Assembly (NCBI GenBank): GCA_029844215.1
Contig: CM056720.1
Location: 29,753,711-29,817,710 of the forward strand
Reading direction: 5' to 3'
From: Przewalskia tangutica
Lineage: Eukaryota; Streptophyta; Magnoliopsida; Solanales; Solanaceae
Length of the DNA: 64,000 bases
The notes below the pieces were generated by a model. That model was not told where the DNA came from. It was given only the letters and a program-made list of their open reading frames with translations, and searched no databases. Of this stretch, positions 1-12,387 are shown in pieces (position 1 is the first letter of the stretch; each line of letters starts with the position of its first letter). A program made the translations under genes and the position numbers.

Positions 1-1502
1 CTATGAATCTTTTGAAAATAAGAGACTTGAGTGTTTGAAATTATGCAACTTGAACTTTTGGAAAAGAATGGGTTATTGATTTTAGAAGTTAAGAGACTTG
101 ATCTTAAAAGATAAGAGACTTGACTTAATTGACTTGATATGAATTTTGTTAAAAAGTGTGAAACCTCATTCGTGAGCAATGAGTACTTGGTTTTTAAAGA
201 GTTAATGTATGAAGTACTTTGGGGATAAAAACCCGAACTTGTTGACATAAAATAGAAAGTACCTTGTGTGAATAACTTGACTATGTTGGTTTGTGATAGT
301 CTTGTAATACTTTCTTGTGGGTTTGATAAGTAAACATGTTAGGATGCTACGTATGTTAGTGTCTTGTGATGTTTGTGTAAAGGGGTTTCCCTTGATTGTG
401 CTTATGTTGTTTAACGATAAGCAGTTATGTTAGTATTGTACCACTCACCTCTTGACATGATATACCGGGGTTGTCGCCCCGTGCGAGGATGCCTCATGCG
501 GGTCCAGGGACCTATGCGAGCTACGAGCTCGGTCGGTGTCGCGGGTAATTACCTCATGCGGTCTATGTGGCCGTGCGGACTACGGAGTCGGGGCGATGCG
601 GGAGTAGCTACCTCGATGCGAGAATACCTCACGGGCCTAGGTGGCCTATGCGAGCGGCGGTATGCTCGAGATTAGACGCGCATTGATCATCGAGGCGAGT
701 GGCGGCCGATCATGTGGCGGTCTAGAAAGACCTCGTGATACGCTTTATGGCATTGTTGGTGCGGGTTTTAGTAGTCGGTTATGCCTTCGTACTTACCCCG
801 TCACGGTTTATTATGACACAGTGGGACCGGTGTTCATGTATTCCTTGGTGCTTTTATATCATGGACTGCCGGCAGTGAGGAAGGAATTCCACGGGCATGA
901 TTGATATTGTGGGCATGAGATCCATGGTTATATTTGAGTGATGACTTTAAGGGCGTGAGTCCCTGACTTGACATGATTGCTTACATATTGTGCATCGTAA
1001 ATTGGTTATCATACATGTCTTCTGTTTTATATAGACTATTATGATTTCATTTACAGTATTTTCAGTTTCACATACTTGGTACCGTTGACCTCCTTCGGGG
1101 GGCTGCGTTCATGCCGCAGGTAGAGGTACACCAGTTGTTGATCCTCGCTCATAGGGTCACAGTTCAGTGTTTTTGGGAAGCTCCGTGTCTCCGGAGGCTT
1201 ATCTTTGGTATAGTCCCCTGTCGTTGTAGGTACTTACATTCAGGGGTATGGCGGGGCCCTGTCCCGCCATTATTGTTATAACATTCTTAGAAGTGCAGTA
1301 ATGCGTTGTGGCGAGTTTGTAAAAGGGATGTAACTGTCCAAGTTTTTATATATATATGCCAAAAGGCAACTTTTCTCAGATAAACTGTTTCTCACTTCAT
1401 ATTAATTCATGTCTTGTTTATATTCCGCTGGTTACTCTGATGTATGTCTACTTGGGTGCCCGGGTAAGGCACCAGTCACGGGCCCGGGTTCGGGTCGTGA
1501 CA
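1..1502 (+). mobile_element. Z: 3' part of a Ty3/gypsy LTR, plus strand
   Basis: This is the right-hand part of a long LTR entering from outside the window. The first 300 bases match the LTR of solo element S near 49725. The end carries the family signature: a GC-rich hairpin around 1249-1273, the GGTGCCC/GGCACC hairpin, and the terminal GGGTCGTGACA at 1492-1502. Directly after the terminus comes a 46-bp tandem array belonging to another LTR (X). Z therefore probably ends an element inserted into that array. The left target duplication is off-window and cannot be checked. Confidence 0.8.
455..690 (+). repeat. Degenerate minisatellite in LTR Z
   Basis: The segment repeats CCTCATGCGG and CCTATGCGAG motifs with irregular spacing. 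It resembles the array in Y's 5' LTR at 45676-45860. It lies in the same LTR position as the other family arrays, upstream of the CTGCCGGCAGTGAGGAAGG boundary at about 866-884. Short open frames through it have no recognisable product. Confidence 0.6.
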
Positions 1503-2790
1503 GTATTCCACCCGATTCTATACCGAGTCCATGAGATGGACCGGGAATGTATTCCACACGATTCTATACCGAGTCCAATGGATGGACCGGGAATGTATTC
1601 CACACGATTCTATACCGAGTCCATGGGATGGACCGAGAATGTATTCCACATGATTCTATACCGAGTTCATGAGATGGACCGGGAATGTATTCCACCCGAT
1701 TCTATACCGAGTCCATGAGATGGACCGGGAATGTATTCCACATGATTCTATACCGAGTCCATGGGATGGACCGGGAATGTATTCCACACGATTTGGCACC
1801 GAGTCCATGGGATGGATCGGGAATGTATTCCACACGATTCTATACCGAGTCCATGAGATGGACCGGGAATGTATTCCACACGATTCTATACCGAGTCCAT
1901 GGGATGGACCGAGAATGTATTCCACACGATTCTATACCGAGTCCATGGGATGGACCGGGAATGTATTCCACACGATTCTATACCGAGTCCATGGGATGGA
2001 CCGGGAATGTATTCCACACGATTCTATACCGAGTCCATGAGATGGATCGGGAATGTATTCCACCCGATTCTATACCGAGTCCATGGGATGGATCGGGAAT
2101 GTATTCCACACGATTCTATACCGAGTCTATAGGATGGACCGGGAATGTATTCCACACGATTCTATACCGAGTCCATGGGATGGACCGGGAATGTATTCCA
2201 CACGATTCTATACCGAGTCCATGAGATGGACCGGGAATGTATTCCACCCGATTCTATACCGAGTCCATGAGATGGACCGGGAATGTATTCCACACGATTC
2301 TATACCGAGTCCATGGGATGGACCGGGAATGTATTCCACACGATTTGGCACCGAGTCCATGAGATGGACCGGGAATGTATTCCACACGATTTGGCACCGA
2401 GTCCATGAGATGGACCGGGAATGTATTCCACCCGATTCTATACCGAGTCCATGAGATGGACCGGGAATATATTCCACCCAATTCTATACCGAGTCCATGG
2501 GATGGACCGGGAATGTATTCCACACGATTTGGCACCGAGTCCATGAGATGGACCGGGAACGTATTCCACCCGATTCTATACCGAGTCCATGAGATGGACC
2601 GGGAATGTATTCCACCCGATTCTATATCGAGTCCATGGGATGGACCGGGAATGTATTCCACCCGATTTTATACCGAGTCCATGGGATGGACCGGGAATGT
2701 ATTCCACACGATTTGGCACCGAGTCCATGAGATGGGTCGGGAATGTATTTCATACGATCCGACACCGAGTCCATGAGATGTGCCGAGACA
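1503..2790 (+). repeat. 46-bp tandem array, 28 units
   Basis: Units begin GTATTCCAC. Unit starts at 1503, 1549, 1595 and so on to 2745 fit exactly 27 steps of 46 bp, followed by one degenerate unit. Variation between units is substitutional (CACACG or CACCCG, TTCTATACC or TTTGGCACC, GAGATGG or GGGATGG). Each unit holds two dyads, GTCCAT-N3-ATGGAC and GGAAT-GT-ATTCC. Because 46 is not a multiple of 3 and no stop occurs in any phase, long open frames run through all three plus frames; they are not genes. S carries the same array with only about 5-6 units. Confidence 0.95.
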
Positions 2791-3177
2791 TGTTATACGT
2801 ATCACACGATTTATACCTAGACTGCCTGCAGTGAGGAAGGAGTTCCACGGGCATGAGGGATGACTTTGAGGGTGTGAGCCCCTGACTTGACATGACTTCT
2901 TTTATGTTGTGGACTGTAGTTTTGTTATCATACATGTCTCTTGTTTTATTTAGCATTATGATTTAGTTCTGATATTTCGATTTCCACATACTTGGTACAT
3001 GTTGTATGCGACCTCGCCCGGGCTGCGTTCATGCCGCAGGTAGAGGTACATCGGTTGTTGATCCTCGCTCATAGGATCACAGTTCAGCGTATTGGGAAGC
3101 TCCGTTTCTCCGGAGGCTTATCTTTTGGTATGTTTCCCTGAGTTGTAGGTTCTTGTACATTCAGAGGTATGGCGGGG
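1503..3177 (+). mobile_element. X: left segment of LTR interrupted by element B
   Basis: This LTR segment starts inside its minisatellite, after the end of Z, and runs through the conserved boundary CTGCAGTGAGGAAGG, then the CATACATGTCTC and ACCTCGCCCGGGCTGCG blocks. It stops at GGTATGGCGGGG (3177), where minus-strand element B begins. The remainder resumes at 35549. The layout after the array matches solo LTR S (50160-50773) in order and length. Confidence 0.85.
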
Positions 3178-3779
3178 TGTCACGACCCGAACCCGGGCTC
3201 GTGACTGGTGCCTTACCCCGGGCACCGTAGTGATACAACATCAGAGAAAATCAGCGGAAATAAAAACTTAAACATGAAACAAGATATATGATAAGAACAG
3301 GCTAACCAAAACGGTCACCTTCCAATAAAATATATATACAAATCTTTCAAACGGTTTAATCTTTTTACAAACCCCGAGAATGTAACGACAACTATGGCGC
3401 GCCATACCCCATGTACAAGAACCTGCTGACTGGGTAACATACCAAAAGATAAGCCTCGGAGAAACGAGCTGATTTGTTATCCTAGAAGCGGGATCGACAA
3501 CCGATGTACCTTCACTGCTGCATGAACGCAGCCCCCGGGCGGTCGGCATACAGTACCAAGTATGTAATACGTAAATGAAATCAAATAGTCTATATAGCGA
3601 GACATGTATGATAACCAAACTACGATCCCTGATAAATAGCGATCACGTAAGTCGGACTCGCGCCTCAAAGTCATCACTCAAATATAACCATGGGTCTCAC
3701 GCCTCAACATCAATCATGCGTGGATACCTTCCTCACCGCCGATATGATATAATCACGCCAAGGCCGTACTAACAACAAT

Positions 3780-4150
3780 ATACAACCAAACCACGAAGGC
3801 GTCACGGCAAGTACGAAAGCCAACTACAAATACCAAAGCCGTGTCACGTAGCTGGCCGGGCAATCTGAGGCTAACTACCGGATACCAAGGCGCGTCACGA
3901 GACTTCGACACTAAACCACGAAGGCGACACGGGCAAGTACGAAAGCCAACTACGGATACCAAAGCCGTGTCACGCGGTGGCCAGGGCAAGTCTGAGGCTA
4001 ACTACGGATATCAAGGCCGTCTCACGAGACTTCGCCACTAAACTGAACGGGACAAGTGCGAAGGCTAACTACCAGATACCAAGGCCGAATCAGCCACGAG
4101 ACGGGGCAAGTACGAAAGCTAACCACCAGATACCAAGGCCGAATCAGTAA
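3780..4150 (-). repeat. Compound minisatellite in B 3' LTR
   Basis: Alternating units contain CAAGTACGAAAGCCAACTAC and ATACCAAGGCCGTATCACGA, in a dimer of roughly 125-130 bp. The equivalent array in the 5' LTR (32705-33110) has cleaner unit spacing of about 55 and 70-77 bp. The array lies where other families carry unrelated arrays. Confidence 0.8.
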
Positions 4151-6164
4151 AACCTCATGGAGAGCTAATCCATGGAATAACACTATCAACAGGAGTGCAC
4201 CCGTGGAATCCTCCGTCACTGCCGGTACGTCCAAGTAAGATCATAACAAATCAGCCGGCCCTCCATTGAGAGACGCGGTGGTATAGAAATACAATACTAA
4301 CACGACAAGGCTATCGCACGCAAACATATGCAAGTTACACACAACTCAAGGTACTTTCATTTTATGCCAAAGTCCAGGTTTTAATCCCCAAAGTACTACG
4401 TACGTTAAATTCTTTTTAAAGGATCCATTTCTTTTACAAAGGTCACCCGATACCCGTAGTATTAAAATAGAGTGACTAACATTTTTAAGTAAACCAAAAC
4501 AACTTCCATACTTTCCTTTTAAAAATCAAGTTACAACATTCTTTTCCAAAGTTCCAGTTTGCCTAATTTCAAATGCTCAAGTTTCTCATTTTCGAAAGGT
4601 TTCATAGTTCATAGTCTTAATCATTTAATAACGTAATTCTCTTTTAAAACAATTTGAGCAACATATGCCTTATGTGGGAGTAGGTTATTCTTGTTTATAA
4701 CAATCTTATAAGAGCAGCCATGATCTAGGAAATGTAATACAATTTTGTCTTATCTTAGCTTCAATGCAGATGGAGGTTTCTACTGGTTTTAATATAATTA
4801 CTTATCTGCCAATACCTTTTCCTTTATTAACGCTGCAGTGGTTCGTTCGATACTTATTCTCATTTCCGAAATCAGTAAAACATTATTCCTTTTAAAAACC
4901 AAGTACTCATTACTCACGAATGAGGTTTCACACTTTTTAACAAAACTCATATTAATTCAATTTAAGTCAAGTCTCTTATCTTTTAAGATCAAGTCGCTTA
5001 ACTTCTAAAATCAATAAACCATTCATTTTATCTCTCTTAAGTCGTTATACCTAACTTCCCATAAAGCTAGTATAACTCTTAAACTTTCAAAACCAAGTAT
5101 TGCTCTTCTTTCAAAAACGATTCTTAATTCTTTTGAAATACTTCAAGATTCTTATTATTAGACTCAAGTCAAAAGACATCGCGATAAAACCACGTTCAGT
5201 TAACACACGTACGTCTACCGTACTATATATATTCTTTTAAAATATCATGCTCAAGAGGATAGGAAGAATCACATACCTCGCGACGATTATCGACTATTAG
5301 CAAATAGCTCCAAAGTACTTGTAATCCTGTTAGCCTTTTCCACCTTTCGAGTAGAATACGCTACTCGCAGTACTTCAACCTATAACGATTATATAAGTCT
5401 ATCAATGTCTAGACTACTCTGCAGAATAAATCTAGATACAAGATTCTACGGAAACTTAAAGACTTCCTACCACAAACTACACAATTCATCAGAAATACAA
5501 ATTCTAAGTAAATCTGATTCGGTCTTGTTTAATATTCTTCTGATGTGATTTCAATTCAATTCTCTTCTTATATACCTTCCTTGTATATAACTTATACTCA
5601 TTTCTATACTACAACAGTATGTAATTTCCAATTACAATAGAAGGACAAGAGTATTTACCTCGATAAGTCCAAAATTATCCAAGTCTAATGTCGATCCTGA
5701 GCAACGTTTAGCTCCTACTCTGGGCGCTCCAACCCGCTCCAAACAACCCTTAGAAGTTCTACGCAACTTCTTCTTAATACTTCAACCGACTATGAAGATT
5801 TTCCTTAGGGTTACGTTTAGTGGCTAAAGGAAGTATAATAGTATTTCTGGGCTTTTAGTATATATGTAACCTTGGAATACTACAAGGTATTTGGGCCAAG
5901 GTATTTTGGAATAGTAACAATACTTGGAGAATACTTTTCTACCAAGGAGGGGGTGTATTTTACGAGAACCACTCAAGGTAGGGGTGGGGTACCGTCGGCT
6001 AGCACCACTAGGAATGGGGGGTACCTCTCGGCCAAAAGGCCTCACAAAGGGGGAGGGGGGAGGCTCTTTGGACGAGAGCTTCTACAAGAGGGGGGGGGGG
6101 GGGGAGGATTTTCAAGACTTAGAAAGGTGTGGAGTGGATGAAGAAGTCTTCAACTAAGGGGGGG

Positions 6165-6172
6165 TATTTATA
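6165..6172 (-). promoter_or_regulatory. TATA box in B 3' LTR
   Basis: TATAAATA read on the minus strand, followed by CCCCCC and the conserved TTGAAGACTTCTTCATCC block. The equivalent is at 35133-35140 in the 5' LTR. Motif only; transcription start is inferred. Confidence 0.55.
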
Positions 6173-6581
6173 GGGAAACCAATGGACAAGATCAAGACAA
6201 GTGCGGGGGCAAGTGGAGGGTGTGGATTTGCACAAGTGCCCCCTAGCCATCTACTCCACAATTCACTCCAAACATTGACCCATGGTTTAGGCCACAAAAC
6301 ATGCCACGAAATGAGCACCCAATCGGCCACCACAAACCGCCAACTTGAGGGTGACAAGTGTCGCCCTCTCGTTGGTCCAAAATATTCCATCTCTCGGAAA
6401 AATCCGCAAAAATTATAAATGACATAGCCGTAATTTTCCCTTCGCAAAGTTCGGAAAACGTTTCGTCGAAAAACAATTCTTTTCGGGGGTTGTGCACAAC
6501 TTTCTACTCTTGCCTAACTTAAGGCTCAAACTTTTATACGTACGTCCTCACGTACATACTCTGGAAATACGGGGTATAACA

Positions 6582-6616
6582 TTCTCCCCTCCTTAGAAAC
6601 ATTCATCCCGAATGTT
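6582..6616 (-). promoter_or_regulatory. B polypurine tract and adjacent hairpin
   Basis: Read on the minus strand, AAGGAGGGGAGAA directly precedes the 3' LTR and would prime plus-strand DNA synthesis. Next to it, AACATTC and GAATGTT (6598-6604 and 6610-6616) form a 7-bp stem. Confidence 0.8.
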
Positions 6617-7560
6617 CCTTCTAAGTCTCAAAAACATATATGCGCCCGTATAGTCTTCACTACTATACTTACGAAAACAATCATGCCGTACCTGGTCATA
6701 ACATAACACACGCGCAATTTACTCAACTTCAAGTCCACGAGGAATCACCTCCATCACTACAAAAGCTCCCTCCCAAGGTCTAAAAGATACTCCCTTCGCA
6801 CCTTTTCTTTACAAACGAAATGATCACTTCTATGCTCTTAACACATGCTCGCTTCTTCCCTTACTCGTCGTACTCTTCTCGAACACTTGAACTCTTCTAG
6901 TATATGTACCATACTTCAGTCATTACTTCAGTTTCCAAATCTCTGGAGTCACTACCTCCAAACTTGGTCATCTTACTAGCCTCGATCTCTTTTAAGGCCA
7001 TTTCCGGCCTTCACGATCCGATTCTGGTCGAACATATCCACGAACTCATACAACGGTCACCTAAACTTGGGCCTGGCGCCCTCGTGACCCTACCACCTGG
7101 AGGGACCACCCAGAACTGACCCCACCTCAATCCGGGCTACGGGTTGACCCGCAATACGTCCTCAACCCGACCCTCCATCGTGCCGAACTCTCTTGTTTCT
7201 TGATCCGGAACAATCTTACTAATTCACATCATGAAAGCTACCACTTCCATCTCACACTACCCATGGACTTATTACACTAATACACCCTAGGCATATAATG
7301 TACTCCAACAAGGATCATTCGCAAAATCCTTTACTCAAGACGGCCTTACATCTAAGGTCTCAATCGTGAAATATCCTAAGGTTCACACTTTCCCTGCCCC
7401 CATACTTATCCTTCCAACTAACCATGTTTTCTAACTCAAAAATAACACAACGCCAACCGTACATAGCACACAAAGATAAGATCATCATATCCAGCATACA
7501 AAACTCTAGAGGGTTAAGGATATACCTGTATCATCTGCTTCACTCTAATCATGGGCACGC
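6617..7560 (-). other. B 3' untranslated internal region
   Basis: About 940 bases between gag and the polypurine tract. No coding match is recognisable. A matching block occurs in R (58891-59820), so it is a family-specific conserved non-coding segment standing where pol would be. Confidence 0.6.
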
Positions 7561-7639
7561 CTGCAGTGGCGCATAGTAGGGTGATGAACCAGCCATAGAT
7601 CCGTAGTCATGCTATCCCACTAGTGCTACCTCAGTCGGA

Positions 7640-8778
7640 CAGTCTCGCCAAATGGCCCTGTTGGCCGCAAGCATAACAATCTCCCAAATTAGTACGACAC
7701 TCTCCTTATGAATTTTTCCACAACGCCACACCGAGACAAGGGTGGCCTCGTCCAGCGAGCACTCCTACCCCTGAAAATCTGAAACACAGGAGCCACGACC
7801 GCTTCCTGAATACCTGGACGCCAAGACCGCGGAGGACCACTGCATCTTGGCGGAGGTGTATAACTAGTTCTGGCTGAGGCGGTCCGCCTCGAAAGTCGCC
7901 AAAAGACTCGCTGCTACGCCCTCTTCACGATCTGGTCAATCTGTCGACCTCTCCGCTCCTCACACCCAAGTGCATAAGCCTGCATGCGGGCAATGTCCAT
8001 GCCAGGCTGAAGAGCTACACCTGCACAACTCTCTGCCAAATAATCGTCGAGCCCTGTGACATAGCGGTGCACTCTGTCCTCCATATTGGCTACTAACGCG
8101 GGGACATACCGAGCCAATGAGTCGAACTCCACATTGTACTCCCGAACCGCACGCCTGCTCGCCAACACCAAAAATCTGTCACCCGAGCCCTTCTCATGTG
8201 GAGGCAAGAAATGTGCAAGAAATGCCACGAGAACTCGCCCATACTACCGGAAGTGCATACTCTCCCGGACAGCTCGCGAATCAAACCACGATCATTGCGG
8301 TATCACGTAGTTGATGCGAACCTAAGACCACCGACTCGGTCTCCGAAGCCTTGATCACTCTCATGATCCACTGTAACTGTCGAATGAACTCCTGCGGATC
8401 ATCCTCAGGCCTCGACGTAGAACTCGCGGGCTACAACTCGTAAAGTCCCGTAGCCTCAAACTATCCAATCTCGGGTGAACCATGGTACCATCGAATCGAA
8501 CTGCGTCCACCTATCCTCATGTCTGCCATGATCACGGCGATGGCGGGCCATCTCTTTGTACCCCAACCTCTCGCCTGTGGGGGGACCGAGGTGCAGTATC
8601 GTGGTCTCACCACCATCTGCTGCGCTCTAAACTCTGTTGGGCCGGGCGGCGCCGCAAAAACTCGCCGTCAAGCACTATCTCGTAATGACCACTGTGCCCT
8701 CGTACTCCTCTGTACCCCACTAGAAGCTCCCTCGGCTGCCTTGCCCATCTGGGCCTGGGTTGCCTTGCGCGGAGGCAT
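7640..8778 (-). pseudogene. gag: B gag polyprotein remnant
   Basis: Structural capsid/nucleocapsid protein of a Ty3/gypsy element. The ATG is the complement of 8776-8778 and opens with MPPRK. A stop and frameshifts follow soon after. The best-preserved piece is complement 7914-8228. It holds the retrotransposon gag core with FLAHFLPP near the start, then FDSLARY, DRVHRYV and ALQPGMDIARMQAYA, which align with Y gag. A frameshifted zinc knuckle (CYACGQQGHL-type) is at about 7660-7735. No protease or pol follows. Length and order fit an ordinary chromovirus gag. The breaks are mostly single-base, and some may be sequence error. Confidence 0.8.
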
Positions 8779-8888
8779 AACTGGTGAAAACGAAATACGG
8801 CAGAGGGGTCCAACTTATTACACAGCTCTAAGGCACGATCTCAGAATGAGAAGAATGGAAACCAATCCTAAATGTCCTGCAGCCTCCT

Positions 8889-8922
8889 GATTATAGATAT
8901 GGTGCACAACACATCGATAATC
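8889..8922 (-). ncRNA. B leader hairpin with GTGCAC loop
   Basis: On the minus strand, outer stem GATTAT/ATAATC, a 1x1 mismatch, inner stem GATGTG/CATATC (one G-U pair), and 8-nt loop TTGTGCAC. It lies between the PBS and gag. The loop hexamer is palindromic, as in retroviral dimerisation signals. RNA element inferred, not shown. Confidence 0.6.
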
Positions 8923-8965
8923 AAGACTCTACTAGACACGATGCAGACACTTTCCGAGATTAATC

Positions 8966-8978
8966 GCTCACGATACCA
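8966..8978 (-). promoter_or_regulatory. B primer-binding site
   Basis: The minus strand reads TGGTATCGTGAGC four bases inside the 5' LTR end. It is a slightly altered match to the plant initiator tRNA-Met site TGGTATCAGAGC. Confidence 0.8.
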
Positions 8979-8982
8979 CTTT

Positions 8983-9397
8983 TGTCACGACCCGAACCCG
9001 GGCCCGTGACTGGTGCCTTACCCCGGGCACCCTAGTGATACAACATCAGAGAAAATCAGCGGAAATAAAAACTTAAACATGAAACAAGATATATGATAAG
9101 AACAGGCTAACCAAAACGGTCACCTTCCAATAAAATATATATACAAATCTTTCAAACCGAACAGTTTAATCCTTTTTACAAACCCTGCCCACAACAGTAC
9201 TACAGACCTCTAAGAATGTAACGACAACTATGGCGGGACAGGGCCCTGCCATACCCCTGAATGTACAAGAACCTACAGACTCAGGGTAACATACCAAAAG
9301 ATAAGCCTCCGGAGAAACGGAGCTTCCCAATACGCTGATTTGTTATCCTAGAAGCGGGGATCGACAACCGATGTACCTCTACCTGCGGCATGAACGA
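8983..9397 (-). mobile_element. B 5' LTR, left segment
   Basis: Starts TGTCACGACCCGAACCCGGG and runs to GCATGAACGA, where C begins. The continuation AACGCACTTCGG is at 32438. Confidence 0.9.
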
Positions 9398-9681
9398 TGT
9401 TACACCCCGTAAGTCCAGGACATGTAAAAGAGAATGTACGAAAGGAAACAAGACTTGGGAATTGGTGCGAAAGGAAGAATTGTTTTTCCGACGGAAAATG
9501 TTCCGAACGTCGGAAAGGAAAAATGTTCGTTGTTGAGAATTGGATTCTCAAAATACATTATTTGAAGAGTATGAGACTTAATAATATTATGGAAATTTAT
9601 TTTTACGGATTTGGTCACGTGTTTTACATTTTTGTGGGACCCACGAGGGTTACGAAATTTTATGGACGAATGAGAGGGCGA

Positions 9682-9687
9682 CACGTG
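9682..9687 (+). promoter_or_regulatory. G-box in C LTR 1
   Basis: CACGTG within GACACGTGGCA, matching the plant G-box/ABRE core. Equivalents are at 19198-19203 and 28747-28752. Confidence 0.5.
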
Positions 9688-9865
9688 GCACTCCTTCCAC
9701 AAGGCTTGGACGAATTTTTGCAAGGCTAAAGTGGTCATTTGACCTAAGTAGATGATAAGTCTTCAAGCTTGATATTGTTGACAAGTCAACTTGTCCACCT
9801 AAGCTTAATCCATGTGAAACTCATCCTAGACACACATTTGTGATAATACAAGCCCTCCAATGTTT

Positions 9866-9872
9866 TATATAA
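9866..9872 (+). promoter_or_regulatory. TATA box in C LTR 1
   Basis: TATATAA about 470 bases into the LTR, followed by GCTCACTACTAG. Equivalents are at 19379-19385 (LTR 2) and 28931-28937 (LTR 3). Probable U3/R promoter. Confidence 0.55.
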
Positions 9873-11892
9873 GCTCACTACTAGTGCAAGACTAAGTTTC
9901 CAACACTTAGAAAAATCACAAACATTTCTTGTTCTTAAGTTAGCTCTCGGGTTAGCCACTTTCCCCACAAGAAAAATTTTAGTTTGTGACCCTTTGTTCA
10001 CAAGACTTAAACCCAAGGTTCATAAGGGTATTTTAAGGTTATCTCAATAGAAAGATTTCGGGAAAAACGCATTTTCACGTTAGTCGCAAGGCGGAAACTA
10101 TGGGAGTTCTTCAACTTTGAAGTTGGAACTTGAAGATGGGTTCTTCATAGGCCTCTAAGGAGTGCTTGGAGCGGATTGGAACCTAAGGAAAGGAGCTAAG
10201 ATTTTGCTAAGGCGCGACTTTGAATCTTGGAAATTTTAAGGGCTTTGAAAGGTATAAATTTGGTCGTTTTAGTAGTTAAGGCTTACTTATTATTGTAGCT
10301 ATGGATATTAGCAAGCATGAGTGGTATATTATGAAGTTTGTTTATTATATTGGCTATTGGAACCCTAATCCGAAAACTAGCATGTTAGCCTTAAGACTAC
10401 AATTCAAGTTGATTATTCGTTTAAGTTGTCGCATGTTGTATAAAGAAGGAAATTGTAGTTATTGAAGTTGTTTGTAACTATATAACATGTTAGACCTTAG
10501 AACTTGGAATTGGAAAAGGATTGGAAAAGACTTTGAATTGTTAGTATGTTGGCCGAGAATGGCTAGTGAAGTTTGAACTACTTTGTATATAATTGTGGGG
10601 CGGAATTTTACACGTAGTGTAAGGCGTGTAATCCCCTTTGTTTGATTGTTGTTTGGGGCCTTAAATGTGGTGTGTTGGTTATTGTATTCGACCTTGAAAA
10701 AGGTGGCAAAGTGAGTAGAAACAAAGGAAGTACTGCTCGATTTTCCGTAGGATTAGAGACCAAATACTTAGTATTTTTCTACGTAGAGACTAGAAGTTGA
10801 TAGTCTTGTTGTGACCATTATAGGTTGACACTTCCACATCGCGCGATTCGCTTAGCTTGTGGAATTAGCCGAAAGGTATGTGAACTATCTCCTCTTCTAG
10901 CATGATTCCTTAAGATAAAGAAAGTAGGTTCTACTTCTTAAATGATCCATTCCTTGGTTGTATTTGGATTGCCTAAAGTAGAATTTGTTCTATGTGCTTC
11001 CTTGATTGTACTTTGATGTTTAAATTGTAAGTCGTATAATCCATTTCCTTAGTGAAGTTTGGATTCTTAAAAGTGAAAGTATTTTACTTAAAGTACATAG
11101 AGTCTTGAAAAGGAAGTGGTTTCTAAACCTTTTGGCTAGTGCCTTGGTTCCAAAACCTAAAGGTCATTAAAATGACTTTAGGGGAGTCAAGGGAGTGATT
11201 TAGTTAATTGTTTACAAGAGGAGAAATGACATGATTTAAGAGAAGAAACTTGTTTTCTATATATTAAGAGACTTGAAGTGTTTTGAAAGTTAAGGGACTT
11301 AAAGAGTTTTAAAGTATGTGATACTTGTTCCGTTTTAAACGTATAAGTCCCTCGGATAGGAAATTGTATTTGGCTAAGGTATAAAGTGAATATAACGACT
11401 TTATGGGAAGTTGGTTATATTTGCTTTATGGAAAGATAAATGACTCGATTTTAATGAAAAGGCAACTTGATTTTAAGGCATCAATTGCCTAAGGTTTAGT
11501 AATAAAATAAGTTACTTGGTTTCTAAAGGTTAAGAGACTAAGTGTATTTTTTTAAAAGTTAAGAAAATCGATTTGAAAGTATTTAATACTTGGATTTTAA
11601 TAAGTATAAGTCTCTTGGTTATAAAAGGAATGGATATGTCTAAAACCATAAAGGGTTATAACGGCTTTATGGGAAGTCGGTTATAACGGCTTTATGGAAA
11701 GTTTAAAAAGTTGTCTATTTTGATTAATCGGCATAAGTTGCCTAGATTGTGAAATAAAATTGGAGTTACTTGATTTCAAGTGTTGAAATAAGCTTTTTAA
11801 AAATGTAGTAACTTACTTTGAAAAATAGACACGCCTTGATACTACGGGTGTTAGTATCTTGGGATTTTACACAAAAAGGAGTCTCTTGAAAA

Positions 11893-12170
11893 GATTAGTA
11901 CTTTGGCTTGATAAATTGAGAATTTGTCTAAGTGTGCCTTGATTAGTACTTTGGCTTGATAAATTGAGAATTTGTCTAAGTGTGCCTTGATTAGTACTTT
12001 GGCTTGTTAAATGAGAATAATCCTATTGGTGCCTTGATTAGTACTTTGGTTGTTAATTGAGAATTATTCTAAGTGTGCCTTGATAAGTACTTTGGCTTGA
12101 TAATTGAGAATTATTCCATGTGTGCCTTGATTAGTACTTTGGCTTGATTAATTGGGAATTGCCTATGTGT
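11893..12170 (+). repeat. About 47-bp tandem repeat, 6 units, C LTR 1
   Basis: Units start ATTAGTACTTTGGCTTG and end TGTGCCTTG; starts at 11894, 11942, 11990, 12037, 12083 and 12130. The same six units occur in LTR 2 (21402-21675) and LTR 3 (30951-31215), so the array predates the insertion. Confidence 0.9.
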
Positions 12171-12387
12171 GCCGGTGATAGCCTTTGAGTGCAAGTACTA
12201 TGTTTTATTACGTTGTCGCGACTCTCGGTTGGAGGGTCGGTCAGTTGTAAGTTCTTCGACGCACTGCGGTGATGTGGATTCCACGTATGCTTCCGTTATT
12301 GGTAGTACTTGGGTTAAATTCCCAGATTCTTTTATAAAAGACATGGTAGTGCTTATGTCTTGTTTGTGATCAGTCGAGATAGGGTAA

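Larger units (their letters stand above)
3178..6581 (-). mobile_element. B 3' LTR
   Basis: In plus-strand reading it begins TGTCACGACCCG and ends GGGGTATAACA, the reverse complement of the TGTTATACCCC...GTGACA LTR ends. It contains a compound minisatellite (3780-4150), a TATA box (6165-6172 complement) and a G14 run near 6091. It is near-identical to the split 5' LTR over long stretches, implying recent insertion. Confidence 0.9.

Noticed and set aside
1503..2790. Long overlapping open frames (up to about 180 codons) on both strands, resembling a repetitive protein
   Set aside because: They arise because the 46-bp unit has no stop in any phase and 46 is not a multiple of 3; no start context, domain or homolog is visible and all three plus frames are open alike.
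6091..6104. G-quadruplex from the G14 run
   Set aside because: A single homopolymer whose length differs between LTR copies (shorter at 35066) and is unreliable; no four-tract pattern.
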